Assembly: GCA_019186945.1 (NCBI GenBank)
Contig: JABAQJ010000006.1
Location: forward strand, 310,001-374,000
Length of the DNA stretch: 64,000 nucleotides
From: Gemmatimonadaceae bacterium
Lineage (GTDB): Bacteria; Gemmatimonadota; Gemmatimonadetes; Gemmatimonadales; Gemmatimonadaceae
Reading direction: 5' to 3'
Below the pieces are notes generated by a model, which worked only from the letters and a program-made list of their open reading frames with translations, ran no database searches and was not told where the DNA came from. Positions 43,160-51,101 of the stretch are shown in pieces. Every line of letters starts with the position of its first letter. Position 1 is the stretch's first letter. The position numbers were made by a program, and so were the translations under genes.

Positions 43160-44502
43160 GCGTACCTCGTAAAGTCGTGATCTTCGGGAAGCGGGCGCCT
43201 GCGCCGCGCCTGGCGTGTAATGCGGCTCGATGCCAGGCCGAGCACGCCGGCAGCAGCAACGCCCGCCCACTCCACGGCGTGGAAAGCGGCTCCGCCCCAC
43301 AGGATGTGCGCGGATGCGAGCGCGGCCAGAAACACCGCCAGCATGACGCCGGTCTTCGCGCGTCCGCGCATCGTGTCGCGCCGGCGCGTGCGTGACGTCG
43401 CCGAAACGGCCAGCCAGTACATCGTCGGCAGTGTGATCACGAGCAGAAACAGAGCGTTCGCCCACAGGTAGTGGGCGCCAAGCGGTATGTCGCGAGGCAT
43501 GAAGAATGCCCACGCGGTCGCCGGCGACAAGGCCACGGTGCGCGTAGCCTCACCCGCCGGTCCGCGCACCTTGAGCCGCCATTCGGTCTGGACGACGCTC
43601 GACTCGATCTCGATCGTGGCCGTGTCGTCGGCGCTGCGCCAGCCACCGCCGAGCTGGAATGCGTCGTCCAGCGAGACGATCGGCGTGCGCAGGCCCGCGT
43701 CTGCCGAATGGGTCCGTGCTCGATACACGAAGTCCTGATCGTCGCGACCGATCATGAAGCGTTCGTTCGACATGTTGGCCATGCGCGCGATGAGTGCAAT
43801 GCGCTCCGAACCCCGCGCCGTTGCGCCGACCACGGCGCGCACGTCGTTGCGCTCCGGACCCACGATCGCGGGCTCGTACACCGGATCGGCCGCATCGCCG
43901 TGCTTCAGGAAACGCCCGTTGACTTCGAGCGTGTCCACCTTGCCGGCGAAGACGTCGTAGCCAACCTTGTTCGGCAGCCACTGCACGAAAAACACCAGGA
44001 GCGGCACGGACGGCTGCAGCAGTCGGCCGGCTATGCCCAGCAGGCCCACGAGCACCACGCCGCTCGCGGCCGCGAGCCGACGCGCCCGTCGCGCATGGGG
44101 CAGAAGGAGGAAGTCGCTGAACGACCCGGTGAGCCAGCCGATGCCGCCACCCATGGAGTTCGCGAGCAGGTCTCCCAACGTGGCGCTGCGTCCCGGGATG
44201 AAACGCCATTGTACCAGCTCGATCGCCAGTGACAACAGCACGGGCAGCACCAGGCCGATCGCCTGACGAGGGAAGATGAGCCCCAGCGCCAGTCCAAGAG
44301 GTGCGAACAAGATCACATTCTGGATGTAATCTGCACCGCCAAGATCCCCGCACAGGATGCATGCCGGATTGAGCGGCTGTGACGGTGCGACTGGCATCAG
44401 AGTCAGCCAGCCGATGGCGATCAGGAGCGCGCCCAGCAGGACATACAGGCCCCGTCGTTCTGGCGCGTTATGCAGAACCTGCGAATTCGGATTGGTCGAC
44501 AA
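43156..44502 (-). CDS. VanZ family membrane protein with inserted extracytoplasmic domain
   Basis: A 448-residue membrane protein. Residues about 20-150 are VanZ-like: G-W-L-T-L-M-P, D-Y-I-Q-N-V-I-L-F-A-P-L-G, S-L-A-I-E-L-V-Q and R-S-A-T-L-G-D-L-L-A-N-S-M-G-G-G-I-G. A region of about 180 residues (roughly 190-370) looks like a soluble beta-rich, possibly concanavalin/LamG-like, domain, and two more helices follow. VanZ proteins often accompany exopolysaccharide or exosortase loci. The frame begins with TTG at 44502 and lacks a clear ribosome site. Its stop overlaps the ALDH start. Divergent from the glycosyltransferase at 44635. Confidence 0.85.
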   Translation of the reverse strand: MSTNPNSQVLHNAPERRGLYVLLGALLIAIGWLTLMPVAPSQPLNPACILCGDLGGADYIQNVILFAPLGLALGLIFPRQAIGLVLPVLLSLAIELVQWRFIPGRSATLGDLLANSMGGGIGWLTGSFSDFLLLPHARRARRLAAASGVVLVGLLGIAGRLLQPSVPLLVFFVQWLPNKVGYDVFAGKVDTLEVNGRFLKHGDAADPVYEPAIVGPERNDVRAVVGATARGSERIALIARMANMSNERFMIGRDDQDFVYRARTHSADAGLRTPIVSLDDAFQLGGGWRSADDTATIEIESSVVQTEWRLKVRGPAGEATRTVALSPATAWAFFMPRDIPLGAHYLWANALFLLVITLPTMYWLAVSATSRTRRRDTMRGRAKTGVMLAVFLAALASAHILWGGAAFHAVEWAGVAAAGVLGLASSRITRQARRRRPLPEDHDFTRYA

Positions 44503-44634
44503 TGGTGACGGGGCGCTAGTTTAGGCGGACTTCCGAAAGGTACATGCTCGGTTCCAGGCGCAGCACGCCGGGGATGCGCGCGTGCTGTGTGGGGTGGTTG
44601 AGGGGCCTGCCTGCTTTCCTCACATTCGAGATCC

Positions 44635-46146
44635 GTGCGACTCTACATTCCCGTCGAACGACCGCGGCACGCACTGGTCATTTACCTGCTGTCCCTGGTT
44701 CCGTTCGTCGTCCTGGCGTTGCACCAATGGGACTACCTGCCACGCCTCACCGACGGCGATTTCGCGCAGTACATCCTTCATGCCAAGGCGATCGTCGAGG
44801 GACGCCGCTACACCGACACGGGATACATCTTCACGCCGCTGACCTTTCTGATCGGCCCGAAGGCGCAGCCGCCCGGCCTCCCGCTGCTCCTTGCGCCCTT
44901 CGTGGCGATTTTCGGCACGAATCTGATTGCGCTCAAGAGCGTGGTGGTGCTGTCCGCGATTGCGTTCGTGCTGATCGCAGCGAACTACTTCGGACGACGA
45001 GAGAGTCTGTGGACGGGTGCCGCGGTCGCTTTGCTGACATCGCTCTCGCTGCAGACGCAGTACGCGACGATATCGGTGATCGCCGATCTCCCGTTTGCCG
45101 CGGCATGCTGGTGGCTGATTTCGCTGGCGGATCGCGAAGGGGCATGGACGGGCTATCGGGCGGCGGTGGTGACGATCCTTGGCGGCGTTGCGGTTGCCTT
45201 CCGCGTTGCCGGTGCTGCCGCCGGACTCGCGGTGCTCCTGTTCGCGCTGTTGCGGCCTCACGCGCAGAAGCGCGCCGCCTCGCTTCCGCTCGTGCTCTGG
45301 AGCCTCGGGGGCCTCGTCGTGGTCGTCCTGTTCGGCGAGTTCATTCCGTTCGCCAGGCAGGTGTTGCTGCTGCCGGAAGCGGATTTCTTCAATCGCGTGG
45401 CTGACTTTGCGCTGCATGCCAAGGAAGCGGTCCTGTACGCGATGCTCTATCCGTTCGGCGGAGATCGACCTAACGACATCTACCACCTGCTGTGCCTCGT
45501 CCCCATGACGATCGGCGGCGTGCACTTCCTCGTCAGGTACCGGCGCACGTTCGCATGGTGCTTCACCCTGTCGTATATGCTGATGCTGTCGCTCGCTCCG
45601 GTTCAGGAGGCCCGCTACATCTGGCCACTGTATCCGGTTCTTGCCTATGCCCTCGTCGACGGGCTGGAGATCCTCGTGCGCTGGCTGCGGTTCCTGCCCG
45701 GTGTCGCCACCAGGGCGCCTGCCGTCGCTTTCGGCACGTTTGCCCTGCTGGCCGTGATGTCGACCTGGCACGCATTCCGGTTGCCCGCTCCTCCCTCGCT
45801 GCTTGGCAACCCGGACGTACAGTCGCTGTTCGCCTGGCTCGATACCGAGAAACAACACACGCCACAACGCGTGGTGTTCATCAATCCCCGCGTGCTGGCC
45901 CTCGAGACGGGGATTCCGGCGATGGCGCCGATATTCGCTCGCGAGCAGCGCGTCCTCGCCGAGTTCAACAAGCATGGCATCACTGCCGTGATCGTCGGCG
46001 ACGTGGGCACCGGCGAAGTCGCCGATAGCGTCATGCGGAAGGTGATTGCCGACGCTCCCGACCGGTTCACGCCGGTATACCGGAACCCGACGTTCGAAGT
46101 GTACCGCTACGCTGTGCGTGCCGTCGATCGGCCGAACGCGAAATGA
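44635..46146 (+). CDS. GT39-like (GT-C fold) membrane glycosyltransferase
   Basis: A 503-residue integral membrane protein with ten or more hydrophobic segments. The first periplasmic loop has L-T-D-G-D-F-A-Q-Y, the acidic pair used by GT39/ArnT-like enzymes to deprotonate the acceptor. K-A-Q-P-P-G-L-P is also typical of this fold. It would transfer a sugar from a polyprenyl-phosphate donor on the periplasmic side. A soluble C-terminal domain follows the last helices. Start is GTG 44635. The stop overlaps the next gene (ATGA), so the flippase is coupled to it. Confidence 0.82.
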   Translation: MRLYIPVERPRHALVIYLLSLVPFVVLALHQWDYLPRLTDGDFAQYILHAKAIVEGRRYTDTGYIFTPLTFLIGPKAQPPGLPLLLAPFVAIFGTNLIALKSVVVLSAIAFVLIAANYFGRRESLWTGAAVALLTSLSLQTQYATISVIADLPFAAACWWLISLADREGAWTGYRAAVVTILGGVAVAFRVAGAAAGLAVLLFALLRPHAQKRAASLPLVLWSLGGLVVVVLFGEFIPFARQVLLLPEADFFNRVADFALHAKEAVLYAMLYPFGGDRPNDIYHLLCLVPMTIGGVHFLVRYRRTFAWCFTLSYMLMLSLAPVQEARYIWPLYPVLAYALVDGLEILVRWLRFLPGVATRAPAVAFGTFALLAVMSTWHAFRLPAPPSLLGNPDVQSLFAWLDTEKQHTPQRVVFINPRVLALETGIPAMAPIFAREQRVLAEFNKHGITAVIVGDVGTGEVADSVMRKVIADAPDRFTPVYRNPTFEVYRYAVRAVDRPNAK

Positions 46147-47543
46147 GCTTCGTACCGGACCGGAGCGACGACGTGCCGCCGGAACGACCGTTGCCGCTCA
46201 GCGTACTCGGTCTCTTCCGCCAGATACAACGACGCGTCGTTGGCGAAGGTGTCGGTGCCGTACTTGCGAGTGGAGCGGTCCGATCCACCTTGGTGGCGGT
46301 GTCCGGCGCCGGCGCTTCGTTCGTCGCGCAGATCGTGCTGGCGCGCGCGCTGGGCCAGGCGTCCTTCGGCGCCTACGCGCTGACGCTGGCGTTCATGAAC
46401 GCCGTGCTCCTGCTGGCCAAGCTCGAAATCGATACGACCGGCGTACGTTTCGTCGGGGCGTACGCCGCTCAGGGACGATGGGGACTCCTTCGGGGCTTCA
46501 TCCGCGACGTGCGCGCCACGACGATCGTCCTATCCGTAGTGCTGGCGATCGCCAGCGCTGTCGTCATCTGGTACCAGCGCGACTGGCTGGCCGCGAAGCA
46601 TCCCGCGCTACCGCGCGCCATGTGGGTCGGTTGCCTGCTCCTCATGGTGACCACGATCCTTGTCGTGGATGCCGCGCTGCTGCAGGGATTCCAGAGCTTC
46701 CTGTCGTCGCAGCTGGCGCCGAATCTCCTGAGACCGATCGTGTTAGGCATCGTCATCACCGCGTGGTGGGCGGTGTCGAGCACGAAGCTGCCTCCGTGGG
46801 CCGGCGTCACCGCGAACCTCGTTGCCTCGATCGGTGCGGCGCTGTTCGCATTCGTCGCGCTCCGGCGCGTGCTGCCCAGCGAACTGCATGGCGCTCCGAT
46901 CGAACGGGATCGCCGCGACTGGGTTCGGGCCACGAGCCCGCTGCTGCTTGTCTCCGTGGCTCAGCTAATCATCTCGCAGCAGGCGGACCTGATCGTCGTC
47001 GGCACGATCACCAGTGCGCGGGAGGTCGCCGAATATTCCGCCGCCAGTCAGCTGACCGTCCCGCTCAACATCGTCGTCAGCTCGGTCACGTTCGTCGCGC
47101 AGGCCATGATCGCCGATCTCTACGCACGCGGCGACAACTCGGCCCTGCAGGCCCTCATCCGCGCCGTGACGCGAGCCAACGTCGCCATCTCCGTACCGAT
47201 CGCCCTCGTCATGATCTTCGGCGGACGGATCCTGCTCGGTCTGTTCGGCCCTGCCTACTCCTCGGCCTATCCGGTACTGATCATCCTGATGGCAGCACAG
47301 CTGGTGATCGCGCTAAGCGGATCCCTGGCCGGGTACCTGCTGACGATGACGCGTCACCAGGATGCCGCCGCGTGGATCATCGGCGGTGCCGCACTGCTCA
47401 ACCTGGTGTTGACCCTGATCCTGACGCCCATTTATGGCATCGTGGGCACCGCGGTGGCCACGCTGACTGCCGCACTTTCCCGCAGCATTGCACTGACCCT
47501 GTTCATCAGACAGAGAATGGGACTGCAGGTCCCGGCCTTCTAG
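46143..47543 (+). CDS. Oligosaccharide flippase (Wzx/polysaccharide biosynthesis family)
   Basis: A 466-residue MOP-superfamily flippase with a polar N-terminal tail and about twelve to fourteen helices. V-S-G-A-G-A-S-F-V-A-Q-I-V-L-A-R-A-L-G and A-S-F-G-A-Y-A-L match the N-terminal pattern, and I-Y-G-I-V-G-T-A-V-A-T-L the C-terminal. It moves lipid-linked repeat units to the periplasmic face. ATG 46143 overlaps the stop of the GT39-like gene. Its own stop overlaps that of the convergent deacetylase (TAG on both strands at 47540-47543). Confidence 0.88.
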   Translation: MSFVPDRSDDVPPERPLPLSVLGLFRQIQRRVVGEGVGAVLASGAVRSTLVAVSGAGASFVAQIVLARALGQASFGAYALTLAFMNAVLLLAKLEIDTTGVRFVGAYAAQGRWGLLRGFIRDVRATTIVLSVVLAIASAVVIWYQRDWLAAKHPALPRAMWVGCLLLMVTTILVVDAALLQGFQSFLSSQLAPNLLRPIVLGIVITAWWAVSSTKLPPWAGVTANLVASIGAALFAFVALRRVLPSELHGAPIERDRRDWVRATSPLLLVSVAQLIISQQADLIVVGTITSAREVAEYSAASQLTVPLNIVVSSVTFVAQAMIADLYARGDNSALQALIRAVTRANVAISVPIALVMIFGGRILLGLFGPAYSSAYPVLIILMAAQLVIALSGSLAGYLLTMTRHQDAAAWIIGGAALLNLVLTLILTPIYGIVGTAVATLTAALSRSIALTLFIRQRMGLQVPAF

Positions 47544-48619
47544 TACTTGCGCAGCGCGGGAGTCGACGTGCCACGGCGCCTGGGGAGAAACGCCGATACG
47601 CCGGTGAGCCATCCCTCGAACTCGAGCGGCGTCAGTTCCGTAGTGTCCACCAGACGAGGGAGCAGGAGCGGATCGTCCTGCGGCGATGCAATGCCGACTC
47701 GGCAGGTCGTCGCCGACGTGACTGCCGCCTCCTTGAGCCAAGCGATGAATGCGGGATTCGTGACGCCGCTCGGATAGCAGAAATGCGGCTTGTCCTCTCC
47801 CACACCCATTCGCCCAAGGCTCCGCCGATTGTCGTCGATCTCGCGACGGAAAAGATCCCGGTCCACAGGCACGCGGTGTCGATGCGTGTGCAGCTGCACA
47901 TCGACAAGGTCACGGGGAAGGGCAGCGACCTCCTCGGGCGTCATGATATGGAAGAGACGCCGGGCGAGGATGCTCTGGTAGTCCACACCGCCGCGACGGG
48001 CGATCTCCTCCAGCGCGCGGTCCTTCTCCTCCGACGACCAGTCGCACTCGCGGGCGTATGCATATACGTCCTCGGCGGCCTGATCGATGGCTGCCGGCGT
48101 CGTCAGGACGAGTGGCCGCCCGTGCGAGGTTATCCCCTCCCCGCCGATCGTCTTGCCTCGCGCGCACCATATCAAGTAGCTACTCATCGTATCGAAGATC
48201 GGCCCGCCGCGCTCCGAATAGTACGTCGTCAGGTACACCGTGGCCGGCATACCGAACTCACGCAGGAGCGGCACGGCAACGGCCGCGAAGTCGTGCGTCC
48301 CGTCGTCGAAAGTCAGGGCCACCGCGCGTGACGGCAGCGTACCGTCGTACATGCGCTGAATGGCAGCGCCTAACGGCAGCACCTGGTATCCGCCGGCACG
48401 CAGGGCCTCCAGGCGCTTCCGCAGCAGAGCGGGAGACATGTACAACTCCGGATCCGCCTCATGCTCGTCCGCCAGCGACACCCCATGGTATGCCAGGATC
48501 AGGAGCCGTTCGGCACGCCACCGGCTGTCACGCACACGCGTTAGCATGCCTGCCTGACGAGCAACGTTCAGGATGGACAGCTTCGTTGCCTTGACGAGCG
48601 ACACGCCGTTCGTGCTCAC
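47540..48619 (-). CDS. Polysaccharide deacetylase family protein (CE4)
   Basis: A 359-residue NodB-homology enzyme that removes N- or O-acetyl groups from glycans. Motif 1 is T-F-D-D-G (residues 103-107) with the catalytic Asp and a metal-binding Asp. Motif 2 is H-T-H-R-H, giving the two metal-binding histidines. An N-terminal L-A-Y-H-G-V strand is typical. GTG 48619 with AGGAT close upstream is the likely start; there is no signal peptide, but the N-terminus is basic and could be a membrane-associated leader. It is the only minus-strand gene besides the epimerase inside the plus-strand cluster and probably tailors the polymer. Confidence 0.88.
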   Translation of the reverse strand: MSTNGVSLVKATKLSILNVARQAGMLTRVRDSRWRAERLLILAYHGVSLADEHEADPELYMSPALLRKRLEALRAGGYQVLPLGAAIQRMYDGTLPSRAVALTFDDGTHDFAAVAVPLLREFGMPATVYLTTYYSERGGPIFDTMSSYLIWCARGKTIGGEGITSHGRPLVLTTPAAIDQAAEDVYAYARECDWSSEEKDRALEEIARRGGVDYQSILARRLFHIMTPEEVAALPRDLVDVQLHTHRHRVPVDRDLFRREIDDNRRSLGRMGVGEDKPHFCYPSGVTNPAFIAWLKEAAVTSATTCRVGIASPQDDPLLLPRLVDTTELTPLEFEGWLTGVSAFLPRRRGTSTPALRKY

Positions 48620-48682
48620 CGGATCCTGGCGATAGTTAGTGTGTCATCCCGTTCCGAACCGCGCGCTACCGAATTCCCCATC

Positions 48683-49639
48683 TCAGCCTGCAGCCAGCGC
48701 CGGCTCGTGCCCGGCGGTCCAGTGCCACAGCCGCCGAACGCCCTCCCCAACGCTCACGAGCGGCGCGTATCCGAGTACCGAGCGCGCACGCTCAAGGCTG
48801 GCCAGCGAATCCCGGATGTCACCGGGTCTTGGTGGCTGATGGCGCACCTGAATCGACCGTCCGGACACCTCTTCGACCATCGCGATCAGGTCCAGCAGCG
48901 AAATCTGCTCGCCAGCTCCGACGTTTACCGCGAATCCGCTGACACGGGACGCGTCGCCTGTCGCCGCCAGCACGTTGGCCTGCACCACGTTATCGATGTA
49001 CGTAAAGTCTCGCGTTTGCAGCCCGTCGCCGTAGATGGTCATCGGTGTCCCCGCGGACGCCGCTCGCATCACGAGCGGAATGACCGCCGCGTACGGTCCG
49101 TTCGGATCCTGGCGTGGCCCAAAAACGTTGAAGTAACGCAGGGCTACTCCCTCGACCAGCTCCGCACGAGCATAGGCCAGCGTATACATCTCCCCCGCCA
49201 GCTTGGACGCCGCATAGGGCGACTTGGGTAACGGTTCGGCGTCCTCAGCCTTGGGCAGCACCGGTGTTTCCCCATACGCGGAACTCGATGCCGAGTAAAC
49301 GAAACGGCGCACACCGTGGCGCCGAGCGGCGTCCAGCAGGGAAAACGTGGCGTTGACGTTCGACTCATGGGTTCCCAGCGGATCCACCATCGAACGCGGG
49401 ACACTCGACATCGCGGCCAAGTGGAAAACGACCTCTACCCCTTCGACCGCACGCTCCGAAACGCTGGGATCCCGAAGATCCTCCTGACGGAACTCCACGC
49501 TCGACAGCACGTCGGCGAGGTTGCGGATGAAGCCGGTACTGAGGTTGTCCACGACACGAACGTCCCACCCCAGTTCGAGGAGCCGGCGCGTCAGGTGTGA
49601 CCCGATGAAGCCGGCGCCGCCGGTGAGTAGTGCCTTCAT
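48683..49639 (-). CDS. NAD-dependent epimerase/dehydratase (UDP-glucose 4-epimerase-like)
   Basis: A 318-residue extended short-chain dehydrogenase acting on a nucleotide sugar. It starts M-K-A-L-L-T-G-G-A-G-F-I-G-S-H (Rossmann G-x-x-G-x-x-G) at ATG 49639 and has Tyr142/Lys146 in Y-A-A-S-K, with the S-A-S-S-S-A-Y-G strand supplying the catalytic Ser. L-R-Y-F-N-V-F-G-P-R-Q-D-P is the substrate-side signature of UDP-Glc/GlcNAc 4-epimerases and related enzymes. It lies 63 bases upstream of the deacetylase on the same strand. The exact sugar cannot be assigned. Confidence 0.9.
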   Translation of the reverse strand: MKALLTGGAGFIGSHLTRRLLELGWDVRVVDNLSTGFIRNLADVLSSVEFRQEDLRDPSVSERAVEGVEVVFHLAAMSSVPRSMVDPLGTHESNVNATFSLLDAARRHGVRRFVYSASSSAYGETPVLPKAEDAEPLPKSPYAASKLAGEMYTLAYARAELVEGVALRYFNVFGPRQDPNGPYAAVIPLVMRAASAGTPMTIYGDGLQTRDFTYIDNVVQANVLAATGDASRVSGFAVNVGAGEQISLLDLIAMVEEVSGRSIQVRHQPPRPGDIRDSLASLERARSVLGYAPLVSVGEGVRRLWHWTAGHEPALAAG

Positions 49640-49837
49640 TTCGGAACGAGAGTTCGGGGAACGAGATCGGCGGAATTTACGACGACGACTGCCCGCCTTG
49701 GAGCAAAGGCCGGTCCACACGGCTTCGGTAGAAGCCTCAGACATGCCCTCGCGTTGCCAACAAAGGGACTGTCAACCACTTGTCCGGCAACAGCGCCTCG
49801 TTTTCGTGTGGCGATAGCGCCACCGATGTCGTCCATC

Positions 49838-49846
49838 TGCTACAAT
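49838..49846 (+). promoter_or_regulatory. Extended -10 promoter before the polysaccharide gene run
   Basis: TGCTACAAT is a good extended -10 element (TG-N-TACAAT) with no clear -35. It lies about 60-100 bases before the GT2 gene and could drive the plus-strand run of nine genes from 49905. Confidence 0.45.
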
Positions 49847-49904
49847 GAAGGCAACTCGACCATGACAGCCAGCCCGTATCGGGCAGGCAGCTTGGGCCTT
49901 CGTC

Positions 49905-51065
49905 TTGCTGGACACCCGCCGACTGCCGGTCAACCGATTACCCCTCGTGACAGTCCTGATTCTTCTCCCCCTCGCACTGGTGGCCTTCACATGGTTGGGA
50001 TACCCGATCGTTGTGGCCGCCGCGGCTCGGCTACGGGGTGACCGCACGAGTGCCGAGGACTCCGCCGGGCCCAACCCGAGTGTGACCGTGATACTCGCAA
50101 CCATCGGCGATGACACAGAGATCGCGGAACGCGTGCGTAACATCGCCGCGACTCGATATCCGCACTCGTCGATGGACATCGTCGTGTCGCTCGATGCGCG
50201 TCGCACGCCGGACAGCATCGCCGGGCTCGAGGGAAACGGGGTCCGGGTATCGATAGTACGAGGTGACCAACCCGGCGGGAAGGCCGTCGCGCTCAACGCC
50301 GGCGTACGCACGGCGCGCGGCGAGATCCTGGTGTTCGCCGATCTTGCGCAGCGATTCGACGAGGCGACGATTCCGCTCCTCGTTGATGCCCTGCGATCCG
50401 ACGACCGCATGGGCGCGGTTTCCGGCGCTTTGCACATCTCAAAGGCCGCCGGTCGTTTCTCGGCCGCCAGCCTCTACTGGCGGATGGAGCGCCGATTGCG
50501 TCGCGATGAAGCGCGCGTGCATTCGGCGGTTGGAGTGACGGGAGCGGTGTATGCGATGCGGCGGGCGCTGTGGGCGCCGCTCCCGAACGGACTGATCCTG
50601 GATGACCTGTACGCGCCGATGCAACTAGTACTGAGGGGCTACCGGATCGGTTTCGAGGAGCGAGCGCTGGCGCACGACGCCCGGCACTTCGCTCCCCGTG
50701 ACGAATACCGGCGAAAGGCACGGACGCTGACGGGCGTGTTGCAGCTGTGTGCATGGCTGCCGGCGGTACTGGGGCCGATCCGCAACCCGATCTGGGTGCA
50801 ATTCGTCACGCACAAACTGTTGCGTCTGGCAACTCCCTGGCTGCTCCTGCTCGCGGCCGTGGGAGTGGCGGTGCATCTGGCGGGCGCACGACCCTTCGGG
50901 CTGTCGCCGTGGATCTGGGGTGTCGCGATCGCGACCGCAGCCGTTCCGGTGTTCTCGAGTCGACGCATGCGAGAGGGCGTAGTGGGTACGCTGTACATGC
51001 AGGCTGCAATGGTGAAGGCGACCGTGAACGGGCTGCGCGGGCACTGGGATGTCTGGCAGAACTAG
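49905..51065 (+). CDS. Membrane glycosyltransferase family 2
   Basis: A 386-residue processive-type GT2. An N-terminal helix is followed by the GT-A domain: V-T-V-I-L-A-T, D-I-V-V-S-L-D-A-R, Q-P-G-G-K-A-V-A-L-N-A-G, the metal-binding region V-F-A-D-L-A-Q, V-T-G-A-V-Y-A, and L-I-L-D-D-L-Y. R-R-K-A-R-T-L-T-G stands where Q-x-x-R-W is found in related synthases, and two or three C-terminal helices follow. The frame starts with TTG at 49905; GTG 49947, just at the hydrophobic helix, is an alternative. It probably builds or initiates the repeat unit. Confidence 0.86.
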   Translation: MLDTRRLPVNRLPLVTVLILLPLALVAFTWLGYPIVVAAAARLRGDRTSAEDSAGPNPSVTVILATIGDDTEIAERVRNIAATRYPHSSMDIVVSLDARRTPDSIAGLEGNGVRVSIVRGDQPGGKAVALNAGVRTARGEILVFADLAQRFDEATIPLLVDALRSDDRMGAVSGALHISKAAGRFSAASLYWRMERRLRRDEARVHSAVGVTGAVYAMRRALWAPLPNGLILDDLYAPMQLVLRGYRIGFEERALAHDARHFAPRDEYRRKARTLTGVLQLCAWLPAVLGPIRNPIWVQFVTHKLLRLATPWLLLLAAVGVAVHLAGARPFGLSPWIWGVAIATAAVPVFSSRRMREGVVGTLYMQAAMVKATVNGLRGHWDVWQN

Positions 51066-51101
51066 GGCGGCGTTGCTGGACGCCGGCGACGGGATGTCGT
51101 C

